Shown here: in pieces, positions 30,900 to 41,341 of the stretch
Position numbering within the stretch: position 1 is the stretch's first letter
How the letters are laid out: each line of letters starts with the position of its first letter
Origin: Saccharina japonica
Lineage: Eukaryota > Sar > Phaeophyceae > Laminariales > Laminariaceae
Assembly: GCA_008828725.1 (NCBI GenBank)
Contig: MEHQ01002657.1
Coordinates: 288,243-352,242, forward strand
DNA length: 64,000 nt
Direction: 5' to 3'
Translations under genes and position numbers: made by a program
The notes under the pieces: model-generated
Told to the model about the DNA's origin: nothing
The model's input: only the letters and a program-made list of their open reading frames with translations
Database searches by the model: none

Positions 30900-31140
30900 T
30901 ATATGCAACTCCGCCTCACAAGCGGTTCTTAGCAGGATGCAGCTCACTCTTCATGCGACTCGCTCAACACCTCACGGCGCTTCGCGCTTGGTGCTAGCTA
31001 CGTAGCAGTGTCTGACTGGTCGGTGAAAACCCGACATATGCTCCTCGTCCCGGCATTTTGTAGGGATGCCAGGGTCTATGGTCGTACGACTACGGCCATG
31101 CATGAAAATGAAGTACACCCCCCTCCCCTGGTTCATACAT
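30900..31140 (-). repeat. R1 copy, shorter
   Basis: CTCACAAGCGGTTCTTAGCA, GCAGCTCACTCTTCATGCG and GGTCTATGGTCG align with R1, and it ends in a CCCCCCTCCCC tail. Confidence 0.75.
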
Positions 31141-31304
31141 GGCCGACACATGCCACTAACCACTAAGATAGAGGTGCGCTCCCTTTTTTTTCTTGAGGGT
31201 GTGGTCACTTTCGAGGGCCTCTATACCTGCAGTAGTCTAAAAACTGTTTTTTTATGATAAAAAAAAAAAGAAAAGCGCAACCCGACGAACAACCTCTCGT
31301 GGCC

Positions 31305-31477
31305 TTTTAGAACTGCAGTCCCGTTATGGGGACAAACCACTCTAATTCTAAGTGATTCGGCCCCAAAACGGGACTGCAGTTCTAAAAGGGTTAATCTGCA
31401 GTCCCGTTTTGGGGACATAACCACTCTAATTCTAAGTAATTTGTCCCCAAAACGGGACTGCAGCCCTAGAAGGGTTA
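31305..31477. mobile_element. Two adjacent family B hairpins
   Basis: Each is an 80-90 bp near-palindrome with arms TAGAACTGCAGTCCCGTT and AACGGGACTGCAGTTCTA around a CTCTAATTCTAAGT centre. They are joined by AAGGGTTAA, the family boundary word. Confidence 0.85.
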
Positions 31478-31817
31478 AGTCTCCTCCTACTATATACGTA
31501 TTACTATAATTATGTTGTGGTTCACTTTCCACCGTTTTTTGCCCTCTGAGCGATCTCGCGCGTCCTCTGTGTTATTTTTAGGTGATTTTTTTTCCGCGTA
31601 CGTAGCACTCGCGGGCGCCCACTACTGCTACTGTGTTAATTCATTTTTGCCAGCACAGCAGTGGAGTTTCGTTTGCGTGTTGTGAAGTTTCGTCCTCCTT
31701 CGTTAGCTTCGTCGGCGGCCTTGGGCCGACGGCGGCGAAGTTCCCCATTCATTGTATTAAGATAACATTACTATCGTCCCAGCATCTAGACGCGTGCTAC
31801 GATACGTGGAGGTACTC

Positions 31818-32231
31818 TGTTTGTGGTATGCGGTTGCTCGATACTGGTTTCCCGATATGTGGCGGTTTCATACTGGTCTACGGAGATTGGGGTTTATATG
31901 GTATGGCGAGGCATTATGATCTGAGATGATGCCTCGCGTGGGTTGCTGTCTCCCTCCTGGGAGCAGTCTGCGATACAATGATGATGCGACCCGGGCTTTG
32001 ATGATAAGATACTGCCCGTATACATGTGAGGGTGGAGCGTGACATAAAGGTACGGCTCACTCCTGTGTGGTGTTCATGATGGGCCTTTGACGACAGGTAC
32101 TGGCTCTACTTGTGTGTGTGTATTTGGTAACGTGGTGGTACGAGTGTATATTATCTACTACTCCTCCTTGACGACCCACGGTATAGGCACGTGGCTACAC
32201 AGAGCACGTTTGACAGCAGCGTTCACAAACA
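31818..32231 (+). repeat. 5' LTR
   Basis: It starts TGTTTGTGGTATGCGG and ends GTTCACAAACA. It is very similar to the 3' LTR over its first 150 bp and last 60 bp, with several indels between. Confidence 0.85.
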
Positions 32232-32313
32232 CGATTATCGTCGTTGCTTCGGGCCCGGAGGCTGTTGGAGCGCTATACTGTGCGAGAGTGGAAGTGGTAT
32301 TGGAGGATTGACT

Positions 32314-32344
32314 ATGGAGATGGTCTTTTATTTTGAGGGCGCCG

Positions 32345-32390
<46 letters not shown>

Positions 32391-32427
32391 GCAGCTACAG
32401 CAGCGGCAGTATGGAGGCGCAGGGCCT

Positions 32428-32510
<83 letters not shown>

Positions 32511-33906
32511 TGGAGGCGCCTGGCCGCATCAGCGGCAACAGCAGCGGCATTGGGGTGGAGGTCACAGTTACCAGCAGCAGTACCCACCTCAGCCGCAGCA
32601 TCAGCACCAGCAAAGGCCGGGGGGCACTGGTTGGACTCGTAACACCGGAAATGGCTGGTACCAGCCCGAGTCCCCTCCGCCCCCAGGAGCGTCTATGGGC
32701 GGGTTCTACATGTGCGAGCGTTGTGGTGCTCGAGGGCATATGGCCGCGATTTGCTTTGCCCCTAACAGCGTGTGCGATGGGTTCCTAGCTTATGGTCACA
32801 GGGCCAGGCAGTGTACTGCCCAGCCTACTATCGTCTACGCGCCGAACCACCGCTACGTGTCGCAGGCTGGAACGGCGGCGCTCCAGCAGCCGCAGGTGGA
32901 GCCGGTAGTGCCGAGGTCTACGACTAGGAGGGGTAGTGCTATGCCAGGGGAGAGCGAACTGCTTCGGCAGCAGATGATGAAGGACCTGATGTTGGAGCTG
33001 GATGTCGTCAGCAAGGAAAGGGATGCCCGTAGAGCGGCTGCGCGCGAGGAGCTGTGGAACATGTATCATGGACCTCGACCGCGTACCTTCCTGCAGAAGC
33101 AAGCCTGGTGGGAGAGGTTGCAGTCCGCCAAGCGACGAGCTGGAGGAATTGGTGTTCCGTACCGGAGCTTCGACGAGCTTGGTGTGACTGCGTCCGAGGC
33201 GCACGAGCTCGGTGGTACGCGTGCGCTGGTAGCGGCGTCTGTACAGCAGCAGCCTGAGCCTGAGCTGGGGAAGCTCGCTGATGCCGTACAGCAGCAGCCC
33301 GAGGCTGAGGAGAAGGAGCTCGGTTCTGAGGCTGCGGTGGTGGAACTTGGAGTGGCTGGGCCTAAGGTGGTGGGGCTTGGTGGTGCTCAGGCTAAGGTGG
33401 TGGAGCTTTGTGTTGCTTTGCCTGAGGTGGAGCTCGGTGGGGACGGTGGCGGAGTGCCGCAGATTGGTTTGGGCCAGAGTGGCTCGTACCCCTTCGACCC
33501 AGGGAAACCAGAGGAACGGGATGGGCTTGGGGGGGGGGTTGACGGCAGACGGCCAGAGGTGGAGCTCGTGGAAGAGGGGAGCAGCAGCAGCAGCATCTGC
33601 GGCAGCGGGGCGCGATCTTTTCCATTTGATCCAGGGAAGCAGGCATGTTATATTTTCCAGTCTGGCCAACTTTCTTGTTGGTTGATTCAGTGGACTGGAT
33701 TTTCTTGGTCTGTTATTTTGTTTTTGTGCTTCTCTGTGTCTTGGCCGGCATATTTGAGCAGGACTGCTGTAGTTGTGGTGAGCTTGTACCCCTGGTATGG
33801 TGGATCGCAGCTATGTGTGTGGTTGAATGGGAACTGGGTAGGAGAGCGAACGTTCCCGTTTGATCCAGGCAAGTCAACAATTGGCTGGTACGTGGGACTG
33901 CTATAG
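32314..33906 (+). CDS. Gag-like protein: poly-Gln, CCHC zinc knuckle
   Basis: The start is ATG 32314 just inside the 5' LTR, giving 530 residues to TAG at 33904-33906. The N-terminus holds two long Gln runs from CAG repeats separated by YGGA. A zinc knuckle follows, CERCGARGHMAAIC (C134, C137, H142, C147), and immediately after it a second, degenerate one, CDGFLAYGHRARQC, where F157 replaces the second cysteine. A charged central region (LRQQMMKDLMLELDVVSKER) may be coiled coil. The C-terminal part repeats VELG/VGLG words and then three PFDPGK motifs (about residues 392, 436 and 515), between the last two of which is a hydrophobic stretch. Knuckles imply RNA packaging, as in retroelement Gag. 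An earlier in-frame GTG at 32191 lies in the LTR and is unlikely to be used. Confidence 0.75.
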
Positions 33907-36024
33907 TTGTGTGATTGTACCCTACGGGTATGATGCACCACCGCTATATTTTGTGTGTCTTGCTGTTGGAATCACGGGGGGGGGGTTGTGATGCCATGAT
34001 AGGCTTGATTCTGCAATGCCTGATATAAATGTGCTGGAAAATTACTTGATTTTTCAGCGCATTATATACAATGTGGGAAAATTACTGCTAATTTTGCTCC
34101 GTGTTGAAGAATTACTGCTGATTTATGCTTGGTTCTACAGCAGTACCTGGTACATGATATTGATGTGTGAAAATCAATGCTGATTTCCTCACCAAGCCCT
34201 TGCACACGGAATGTTTTGTCACTACTGTTGTACTGGGAAGAATCACGACGGGGGGTTTGATGGCATGATTCTACCCACAGACATAGTGCATAATGATGTG
34301 TTTCGTTATCTAACGATTTGACTTGGTTCCTGGCGCTGAAAGTAACCACCCGATGCACCCTTTGCTCAACGAGTCAAAATGCACCCTAACCCTGCGGATT
34401 TATGAGATGTAGTCCATGCCGCGGTGACGTTGAGCCGCGGCGGAAGACAAGCGTCGAGTCCGTGGGGTAGGGAGCAGGAGACGGGGGTTGAGCGCGTGGG
34501 GTTGGGGTCGCTTAGTAGCAATGACCCACAGTAGATTAAATGTTTTTGGATCGTTTTGTTTCAGTAGGAATTGACGAGCCGAAATATTTATGACGCTTGG
34601 ATTGTAATATGTTTGCATTGGATATACGAGTAGAGTTATATGCACCTGTTATACTGGTACCTGATATTTGGCATTCTGAATTGCGTACTACGACCTCTGA
34701 AGTACGATGTCAGAATACTATAAAATAACAGCATCAACAGCTGTACATTGTCACGTATCTCGGTTATGGCAGTCCATTTATCATGACCTGGGGTATGATT
34801 GAGAGACGATGCTTTACCTGGTATATCGAGGGCCTAAATGCTTGTTTTTGGTAGGAGGATAGTTGAATTATAACGCTGGACCGAGTAGTCTTGTACGTGA
34901 GTGAATGCATACAACGACAACGACGTTCTGTTTGTTTCGTTGTCTGCGGCGCTTATTTGATACAGATCGCTGATGTTTCTGGTTTGTGGGTTTGGACTTG
35001 AGTTTGGTTTTGATTTTATGATTGAGGGGTTTTTGAGTCACACTGATGTCGCAGGATTTTACTATTAACCATGCGATGGATGTTTTGTCGTCTTCCGAGC
35101 AGGGGGGAGATAGTAGTTGTACTCGGTAACACGACGAAGACTTTCCATCGCAGATAGTCGAGTCCAGTTGGGGTTTTATCGTACGTGGATGCGGATGCAC
35201 GCAAGGCTACTGACCGGACGTCTGTCTCTGGTGGAGTAGTTATGCGCGCTGGTGCCTGTGTAAGGTTTGATTATAGGACGTAAATATCTAGAGCATGTGT
35301 CTAACGGATAGTTTGAGATTAATACGTACGGTCGGCAGAGCAGCATGCCGACTTTCTCATCAAACCGTTGCATGCTGAGACGTTTCGCTTTGGCCGTGAC
35401 TCTGTGATGAACTTGTTGTGATTTCATCCACTGGTTTGTTTGTTTGTTTGTTTTTCCGGGGGTTTTGGGGCATTTGGTTTTGGGGGATAATAGTAGGGGT
35501 TTTCGATGTGCATGGGATGTTTTTGGAAGTACTTGAAGAATTAACGTCCAACTTCAGGAGTTCTTAAGGAAATGGAGAAAGTGTTGGGAGGTACCCATAC
35601 GTTGAATAAGGTTAATACGCCAATAGAGTATGCCGATGGTCTTGATGAATCGTGCCGTACGCTTTGGCTATTGGTTAACTGCGCACAACGTACAGGGGAA
35701 CCAATTACTGATACCTATGGTACTTTTGGATTCAGATGCGGATTGTTGTCTTCTTGTATACTTCCGAGGGGAGTGTCAAGCAGGGGGGCTGCTATGATTT
35801 GATTTGAGGTGTTATATATCAGAGATGTTCTGTTGTTGTGCTCTTACAGAGTACACAACAGGGGGGCCGATGTTATCGGGCGGTACGGTATTTATGTGAA
35901 GACGGTGTTATTGATTTTGTTTGAAGGTTTTACCAGCATACTCACGTTTGTTGGATTTTCCCCTTCCCGTAGTTACTGTCTCGCTATAGTTTAGCAGATA
36001 TATACTGGAATCGAGATTGAGCGA
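33907..36024 (+). other. Retroelement interior without convincing ORF
   Basis: Two kilobases carry no frame longer than about 110 codons and no pol motif. AGGGGGG words recur (near 33975, 34245, 35100, 35780, 35860 and 36228), each similar to the polypurine tract before the 3' LTR. A 76-codon + frame (35572-35802, MEKVLGGTHTLNKVN) is unassigned. Confidence 0.6.
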
Positions 36025-36190
36025 TTTTGTATCGGGATTGCCGTTTTACGTTGGCAATTCTTGAGGATGGAATTTGGGGTTGCCGTTTTACGTTGGCAAT
36101 GATGAAGGATTGAATTTGGGGTTGCCGTTTTACCTTGGCAGTGCTTTATTATGGAATTTGGGACTCGCCGTTTTACCTGGCAATTGGTGA
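36025..36190 (+). repeat. Four-copy tandem GCCGTTTTACGTTGGCAAT
   Basis: Four units of about 45 bp read (G)GGATTGCCGTTTTACGTT then GGCAAT..., each preceded by TGGAATTTGGG or TGAATTTGGG. GCCGTTTTAC-(G/C)TTGGC is itself an imperfect hairpin. It sits just upstream of the 3' LTR. Confidence 0.8.
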
Positions 36191-36233
36191 TAAGTATTCG
36201 GGACCTATCGTATCGCGCACCGAATAGGGGGGC

Positions 36234-36650
36234 TGTTTGTGGTATGCGGTTGCTCGATACTGGTTTCCCGATATGTGGCGGTTTCATACTGGTCTACGGA
36301 GATTGGGGTTTATATGGTATGGCGAGGCATTATGATCTGAGATGATGCCTCGCGTGGGTTGCTGTCTCCCTCCTGGGAGCAGTCTGCGATACAATGATGA
36401 TGAGACCCGGGCTTTGATAGAATGATACTGCTCGTATATGTGTGAGGGGTGCAGCCGGTGACAAACCTGGTGCGGCTTACCTCCTGTGTGTGGTGTTTAT
36501 GATGGGCCTCTGACAAAACGGTATTGGCTCACCTGGTGTGTATTTGGTACGTGGTGACACGAGTGTATATTATCTACCACCTTCTCCTTGACGACTCACG
36601 GTATAGGCACGTGGCTACACAGAGCACGTTTGACAGCGGTTATAGAAACA
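36234..36650 (+). repeat. 3' LTR
   Basis: It starts TGTTTGTGGTATGCGG and ends TATAGAAACA, followed by the TACTC target duplication. Confidence 0.85.
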
Positions 36651-36655
36651 TACTC

Positions 36656-37320
36656 GATGTACCGGTTTTTTTTTTTTTTTTTTTTGGCTGAACTAGGTTC
36701 TGAATTATCGGGCTCCTTAACCCAAATCGTCGGAATTGGACGATTGTGTGTTGCAGTACTGTATGTTCATTGTAAAGTTAGGCCATGATATGTGACTCAT
36801 CCCACGGTAGGGGCGCAGCAGAATTTTCTGAGCTCCTCGCATGAGGAGGTCAATATCTCACCCCAAACATGACTGACTTCGGAAACATTCGTTCGCCCAA
36901 CCCGACCAAAACTTCCAATGCGGTAGTCCAAAAACAAACATAATACCAGTAAAATGATAATAGTATCCGGTGGTTACTCACGTCAGGAGCTCAACCGGTC
37001 AGAAAATATTGAGCCCAAAAGTGGTACCCCTACCGTGGGATTTGCTCATCGGGTAAGTATGGTATGATAGCATTATGCTTCGTACGGTAAAGGTGCGCCA
37101 TATTTTTTCCTGAGCTCCTCACTTGAAGAGCTCCATAAATCACCGAAAAAAACTGAATTCGGAGGAATATAACAAGCAGTGTTTGTTACCCGATAAAAAA
37201 ATATCATGACCGAAGTTATAATCGGAAACATATTGCAGCACAAGATTGAACGCACGACGGTTGTGGGTTAAGGAGCCCGACCGTTGAGAAAAAAAAATCA
37301 GCAAAAAGTGCTACCTCTAT
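36656..37320. mobile_element. Family G remnants
   Basis: 36670-36740 is the right half of the G element split by the LTR retrotransposon (GGCTGAACTAGGTTCTGAAT, GGGCTCCTTAACCCAAATCG). A further G-like body follows at about 37080-37320 (GGTAAAGGTGCGCCATATTT ... AAAAAGTGCTACCTCTATC). Confidence 0.6.
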
Positions 37321-37402
37321 CTTTTAGGACTGCAGTCCCGTTTTGGGGACAAATCACTTAGAATTAGACTGGTTTGTCCTCAAAACGGGACTGCAGTTCT
37401 AA
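37321..37402. mobile_element. Family B hairpin inside a family G element
   Basis: TAGGACTGCAGTCCCGTTTT and AAAACGGGACTGCAGTTCTA form the arms. It follows directly on CTACCTCTAT of a G element, and the G sequence appears to resume near 37575. Confidence 0.75.
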
Positions 37403-37574
37403 GCAAAGATGTCGGGAGACATGTCAAGCAAGGCAAAACGCGCGCTGTCAAGGGTGTAGGGCCGAAGTGTTCCACACTAAAAGCTAGTAGTTTGGTGTCA
37501 GTCACGGCATGTCAAGGCAACTCTGCCGTCTGTCAAGGGTTGAAAGTCCTGTCTCCCGACATCTATGGTTCTAA

Positions 37575-38193
37575 GAGGGTTATGTAGCACTTTTATTTTC
37601 CTCCAAAATCAGTTTTTTTTACTCACTATTAGTACAGAGCTCCTCAAGTGACCATCCTCAGAAGGCAAAAACATGGTGCATCACCGCTACCTTAAGGTAG
37701 CATGCGTCACACCCTCAGAAACAAAAGAAAATAAAAAAAATTGTCCTCGGACGGGTTTCCAAGCTCATCATCTCGACAACAGGGGGTGTGCAAACGCCCA
37801 GCGATGCGTCTAAAAGACACATGCATGCTCTCGTAAGGTAGAGAGAGGTGCACCGACACTTTTCTGACGGTGTGGTCACGTTCTAGGAACTCTATACCAA
37901 CAGTAAGTAAAAACATGATGTTTGGCGAAAATGAAAATGCAATCCGATGAACAACCCCATATAGCCTATTATAGGCTCACGCAAAATCACATTATTGCAA
38001 AACAAATGGCATTTTCCCCACGATTTTGAGTTAAGGGTCTCCGTCATTTTCAGAAAATATTTTTTTAGCGAAAAAGCGCTACGCATCTCTGTTATCGTAG
38101 CACGGCGTCTGTGCCACTTTGTCCCTAAATATAAGCACATTTTGATTAAATATTTATGTACAAAATATACTTATTTTCAGGGACATAGTGATA
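37575..38193. mobile_element. Family G pieces and a family C element
   Basis: 37575-37705 ends in the G terminus GCTACCTTAAGGTAGCATGC. 37820-38108 is a further G copy (CATGCTCTCGTAAGGTAGAG ... CTCTGTTATCGTAGCACG). It is followed directly by a C element at 38108-38193 (GTGCCACTTTGTCCCTAAAT ... CAGGGACATAGTGATAC). Confidence 0.65.
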
Positions 38194-38394
38194 CATATAT
38201 ATATATGTTACCTGTGGTATGCCTTTGATTTTTCGGCGGGTATGTATACAGAGAGGGTTGATGATAAAGTAGTCGTCGTTCGTTCGTGTTTTCCATCGAC
38301 TTTTGCCAACCACATTTTTTTACGCTCTATCTCTCTCTCACGCGCGCGCTCTCTAGCCCACCAACCGCACGAAGAACAAGAAGAGCATGCCATG

Positions 38395-38455
38395 GTGTCC
38401 TTGCTGGGGGTTAGAACTCGAACCAGCCCCGAACTTCAGCCAGCCAGTGGTGTGG
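38395..38455 (-). repeat. tRNA-like B-box sequence
   Basis: The minus strand reads GGCTGGTTCGAGTTCTAACC, a good B box, preceded by TGGCTGGCTGAAGTTCGG. The same TGGCTGAAGTTCG word precedes the B box at 28446. Together they suggest a tRNA-derived SINE. The stretch 38460-39050 has no supported gene. Confidence 0.4.
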
Positions 38456-39050
38456 TATAGTTATAGTACGTTCGGGTGACAGTCGAATATTAATAATCGG
38501 TTAGACTACAACGTATGCAATGCATAGATAGATTGTACCTGGTGGTATGGATAAGAAACAAGGAATTCCGGCCCCCAGAGGGCTGGATTTCTTACTATTG
38601 TTAGAAAATTGTGTGTATACATTCTACATTGCTATGGTGATGTTTGCCACCCAGCAATTGGAGTACATATGACATAATAATACATACCTGGTATGTATGT
38701 ACATACATAAATTTGTACCACAGCAAGAAGTGATGCTCCTGCAACGATCCAGCACGAAAAAATAAGTAAGAATTTCCCTCCTCCGGAAAACTAATTGTAT
38801 TCCTGCGAACCCCTGCCCCCGTTTGACACATATTCACGAGGCTACGATACAACGCCAAGTAAAAAAGAATCGTACAAATTCAAGACATTATTGAATTAGT
38901 AAAGGGAGCGTATTCAATTGAGTATACGCAGGGAAGGAGAGTTTGCTCGTTGGATGAGATTGGTGGTATTCTACAAATTGTGTCAGCTTTTTCATTCGGA
39001 AGGCAAATAACAACAATATTAGTTTTCACCTACGAGGCACACAATATAAG

Positions 39051-39173
39051 TAATACGGGGGACCGTAGTAAATAAGACCTCCGGTACACACAAAAACCTA
39101 TATGTTAGGTGATTTTTACTAACAACATTTGGTCCTATTTACTAGTGTTTACTATGGTCCCCTCCCGTAACAG
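39051..39173. mobile_element. Family A MITE-like element
   Basis: TACGGGGGACCGTAGTAAA and TTTACTATGGTCCCCTCCCG bound the element, which is in reverse core orientation relative to 12828. Confidence 0.8.
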
Positions 39174-39279
39174 TGTGGGTGCATCGGAAAACGGCACAGG
39201 TGGCCAAGACCCCCCCCCCTACGTAGAGGAGATGAGGAAAATAGACGAATGTGACATGGAGAAGTTTGGTACACTTTTT

Positions 39280-39475
39280 GTTTTTTGTCCATCGTATTTA
39301 TTATCTTCTCGCTTCCGTCTTTCTCCCTCCCTAGTCGTAACTCAGATCCGGGGTCACGAAGTAGGCTCCTCTCCCTCCTCCCCCACTACGGTTCTTGCTT
39401 TGCCTTTTTATCGCGAGAAGATTTCAGCACGTTCTTCCCTCGTCAACTCTCGTCGAGTTTTGCTTACCCACGCTA
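39280..39475. repeat. Dispersed repeat R5
   Basis: The block from TTATTATCTTCTCGCTTCCG through CAGATCCGGGGTCACGAAGT to CTCGTCGAGTTTTGCTTACC matches 62395-62585 directly and 17840-18025 in reverse. Pyrimidine-rich CTCCCTCCCTAG and CTCCTCCCCCAC words make several open frames. Confidence 0.8.
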
Positions 39476-39527
39476 TAATGTGCGCTCTCGACAGTCGGTG
39501 TCATTTGAGAATAAAAACCTCCATGGG

Positions 39528-39595
39528 GAGAATCGAACCCTTGACATCCGGCCCAAAAGGCTTCGTGGCTACCAGTTAGACCACTAGATGGTAGC
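39528..39595 (-). repeat. tRNA-like sequence with A and B boxes
   Basis: The minus strand reads CTAGTGGTCTAACTGGTAGC (A box) and GTCAAGGGTTCGATTCTCCC (B box) 31 nt later, the spacing of a real tRNA. The acceptor and anticodon stems do not pair well by eye, so it is a pseudogene or SINE head rather than a confident tRNA. Confidence 0.4.
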
Positions 39596-39744
39596 GAGAA
39601 AACAATCTTATCTCAGGAGATAGATGGTGGCCACAGGCGGCGAGACAGGAAGAGGGGATAGGATGAGCAAAACAGTTCTCTGTAATATTTGGAAACGACG
39701 TAATGATCGCCCAAATGTTGGAGGTGTCTCTATTACAGGAGTAG

Positions 39745-39850
39745 GAACGGTGCTCCGTCTCGAAAGGGATGCGTGGTCAATGGTCAAATGGCTAAGGCAA
39801 GCAACACATGAGTACGCCCCCCCCCGACATGAGAACCCCCCCCCCCCCCT
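39745..39850 (-). repeat. R3 repeat with C-homopolymer ends
   Basis: It matches 27390-27475 almost base for base (CGTCTCGAAAGGGATGCGTG, GCAAGCAACACATGAGTACG) and ends in two C runs. Confidence 0.8.
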
Positions 39851-40002
39851 TGCACGTGGGCGTCAACAAATCCTTGTTCTGGAGACAATAATAAACCATA
39901 CTGTAGCACACACCATCAGGGGTGGTATACCGTATCGGGAGGCTGTCGAGACACCTCGTGTCGGGTCTGTGCATTATTGCCCGAAATGTCTCCTTAATTA
40001 AC

Positions 40003-40322
40003 CTTTTCAGAACTGCAAAATTTGTCCAACACTAATTCCAAGTAGTTTGTCCCCAAAAACGGGGGACCGGTTCTTAACTCCTTTAGAACTGGTTCCCCGT
40101 TTTTGGGGATAAACTACTCGGAATTAGTGTGGGGTAAGTTTTTCAGTTCTGAATGGGTTAACTCCTTAAGAACTGGTTCCCCGTTTTTGGGGATAAACTA
40201 CTCGGAATTAGTGTGGGATAAATTTTTCAGTTCTGAATGGGTTAAGGATGTTTAGTTAAGAACCGGTTCCCCGTTTTTGGGGATAAACTACTCGGAATTA
40301 GTGTGGATTCAGTTCCTGAATG
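40003..40322. mobile_element. Four tandem family B2 elements
   Basis: Units of about 80 bp contain CCCGTTTTTGGGGATAAACT, ACTCGGAATTAGTGTGG and TTCAGTTCTGAATGGGTTAA. The first unit is inverted relative to the next three. Confidence 0.8.
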
Positions 40323-41206
40323 GTGGTAAAATTGATGTTTTACGCCCACTCCCTATTAGGGGGAGGAGCAGGGTCTATCGTTTCGTCTGGGTGCGTCCGT
40401 GGCCACCTGTCTAGTTGTGCGTTAAGAACACACGATGTGCCGCCACATCTCCATTAACTCTCTCTGGAGGAGAGAGAGTGAGATAATGTGAGGGGGCGCC
40501 CATGCATTGTTGAAAAAGGCTGAACACCAAAATAAGTAAAGTACAGGTCTATTAATAGTACTGTGTGCCACGGAATGGGCGGAGAGATCCCTCTCGGACC
40601 GCCACCACCGCGGTGGTGACCGGGGAGGGACTGCGCTCACATATCATGCTTTGGGGGGGGGGGGGGAGACGAAAACATCTACAAAATAACGCGTGTGCCT
40701 AGTGGTAACGGCGGGCGAAAACGCTGAGCAACGTTAAGCGCCACAGAGCAGAGGTATTATGGTTGAGAATATCTCTCTGGTTATACACCCGCATCGGTCG
40801 CAAAAACTATACTTCGAAGTATACACATCCATCCGCATACATATACATACACACCGCAAGGAAACTTAACGTATAATATGAACATACCACAGGTATATAT
40901 GTGTGTGTAAATCGAGTCGGAGTGATGTGGACATCGTCCGCAACTGCGGAAACAAACGAACGCGAGGCGAACACCTAGTGCGTACGTAGTTAGCCTGTAG
41001 GCTACAACAGCAATAACGTGCTACAAGAAGAACGTACAACACAATCATAATGAGCTGGTGTCCCGACAAATAATACACTATTGAAAATAAACAAAACGAA
41101 CAAAAAAGGGGGAAAACACACACAGGTGGGGGGAAGAATAAACTATATGGTAGACCAACATAACGAGGAAACAAGCACTGGCAAAATAACAAAAGCTCAA
41201 GCTCAC

Positions 41207-41341
41207 CTTGCCCTTTCGATCGAAGAGACTGAACAACAGCTTCAGGACGACGATTTCTTCGTGGGTGAACAAAATCTGACTCGGGGAAGCCGCGTCCCCC
41301 ACGCTGCCTCTTCTCGATCGAGGCGACGGGGTCATCATCCC
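41207..41341 (-). pseudogene. Duplicated EF-hand exon, orphan copy
   Basis: It is identical in protein to the exon at 42111-42245: GMMTPSPRSRRGS, then HEEIVVLKLLFSLFDRKGK, with the same AG acceptor and GTGAGC donor. Downstream lies block A instead of the C-block terminal exon, so no completing exon is visible and this copy is probably non-functional or an alternative exon. Confidence 0.5.

Larger units (their letters stand above)
31813..36655 (+). mobile_element. LTR retrotransposon, Gag-only (non-autonomous)
   Basis: Two direct repeats of about 415 bp (31818-32231 and 36234-36650), each TG...CA, bound a 4-kb interior. The 5-bp direct duplication TACTC (31813-31817 and 36651-36655) marks the insertion, which disrupted a family G element (CGTGCTACGATA on the left, TTTTTGGCTGAAC on the right). 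The interior encodes one Gag-like protein. I see no reverse transcriptase, RNase H, integrase or protease frame, so it should depend on enzymes supplied in trans. A purine-rich tract (ATAGGGGGGC) immediately precedes the 3' LTR as expected. No obvious tRNA-complementary primer site follows the 5' LTR. Confidence 0.85.

Noticed and set aside
32312..32739. Polyalanine and polyleucine frames on the minus strand
   Set aside because: They are antisense readings of the CAG repeats in the Gag-like ORF.
39528..39595. Functional tRNA gene
   Set aside because: A and B boxes are good, but acceptor and anticodon stems do not pair by eye. It is kept only as a tRNA-like repeat.
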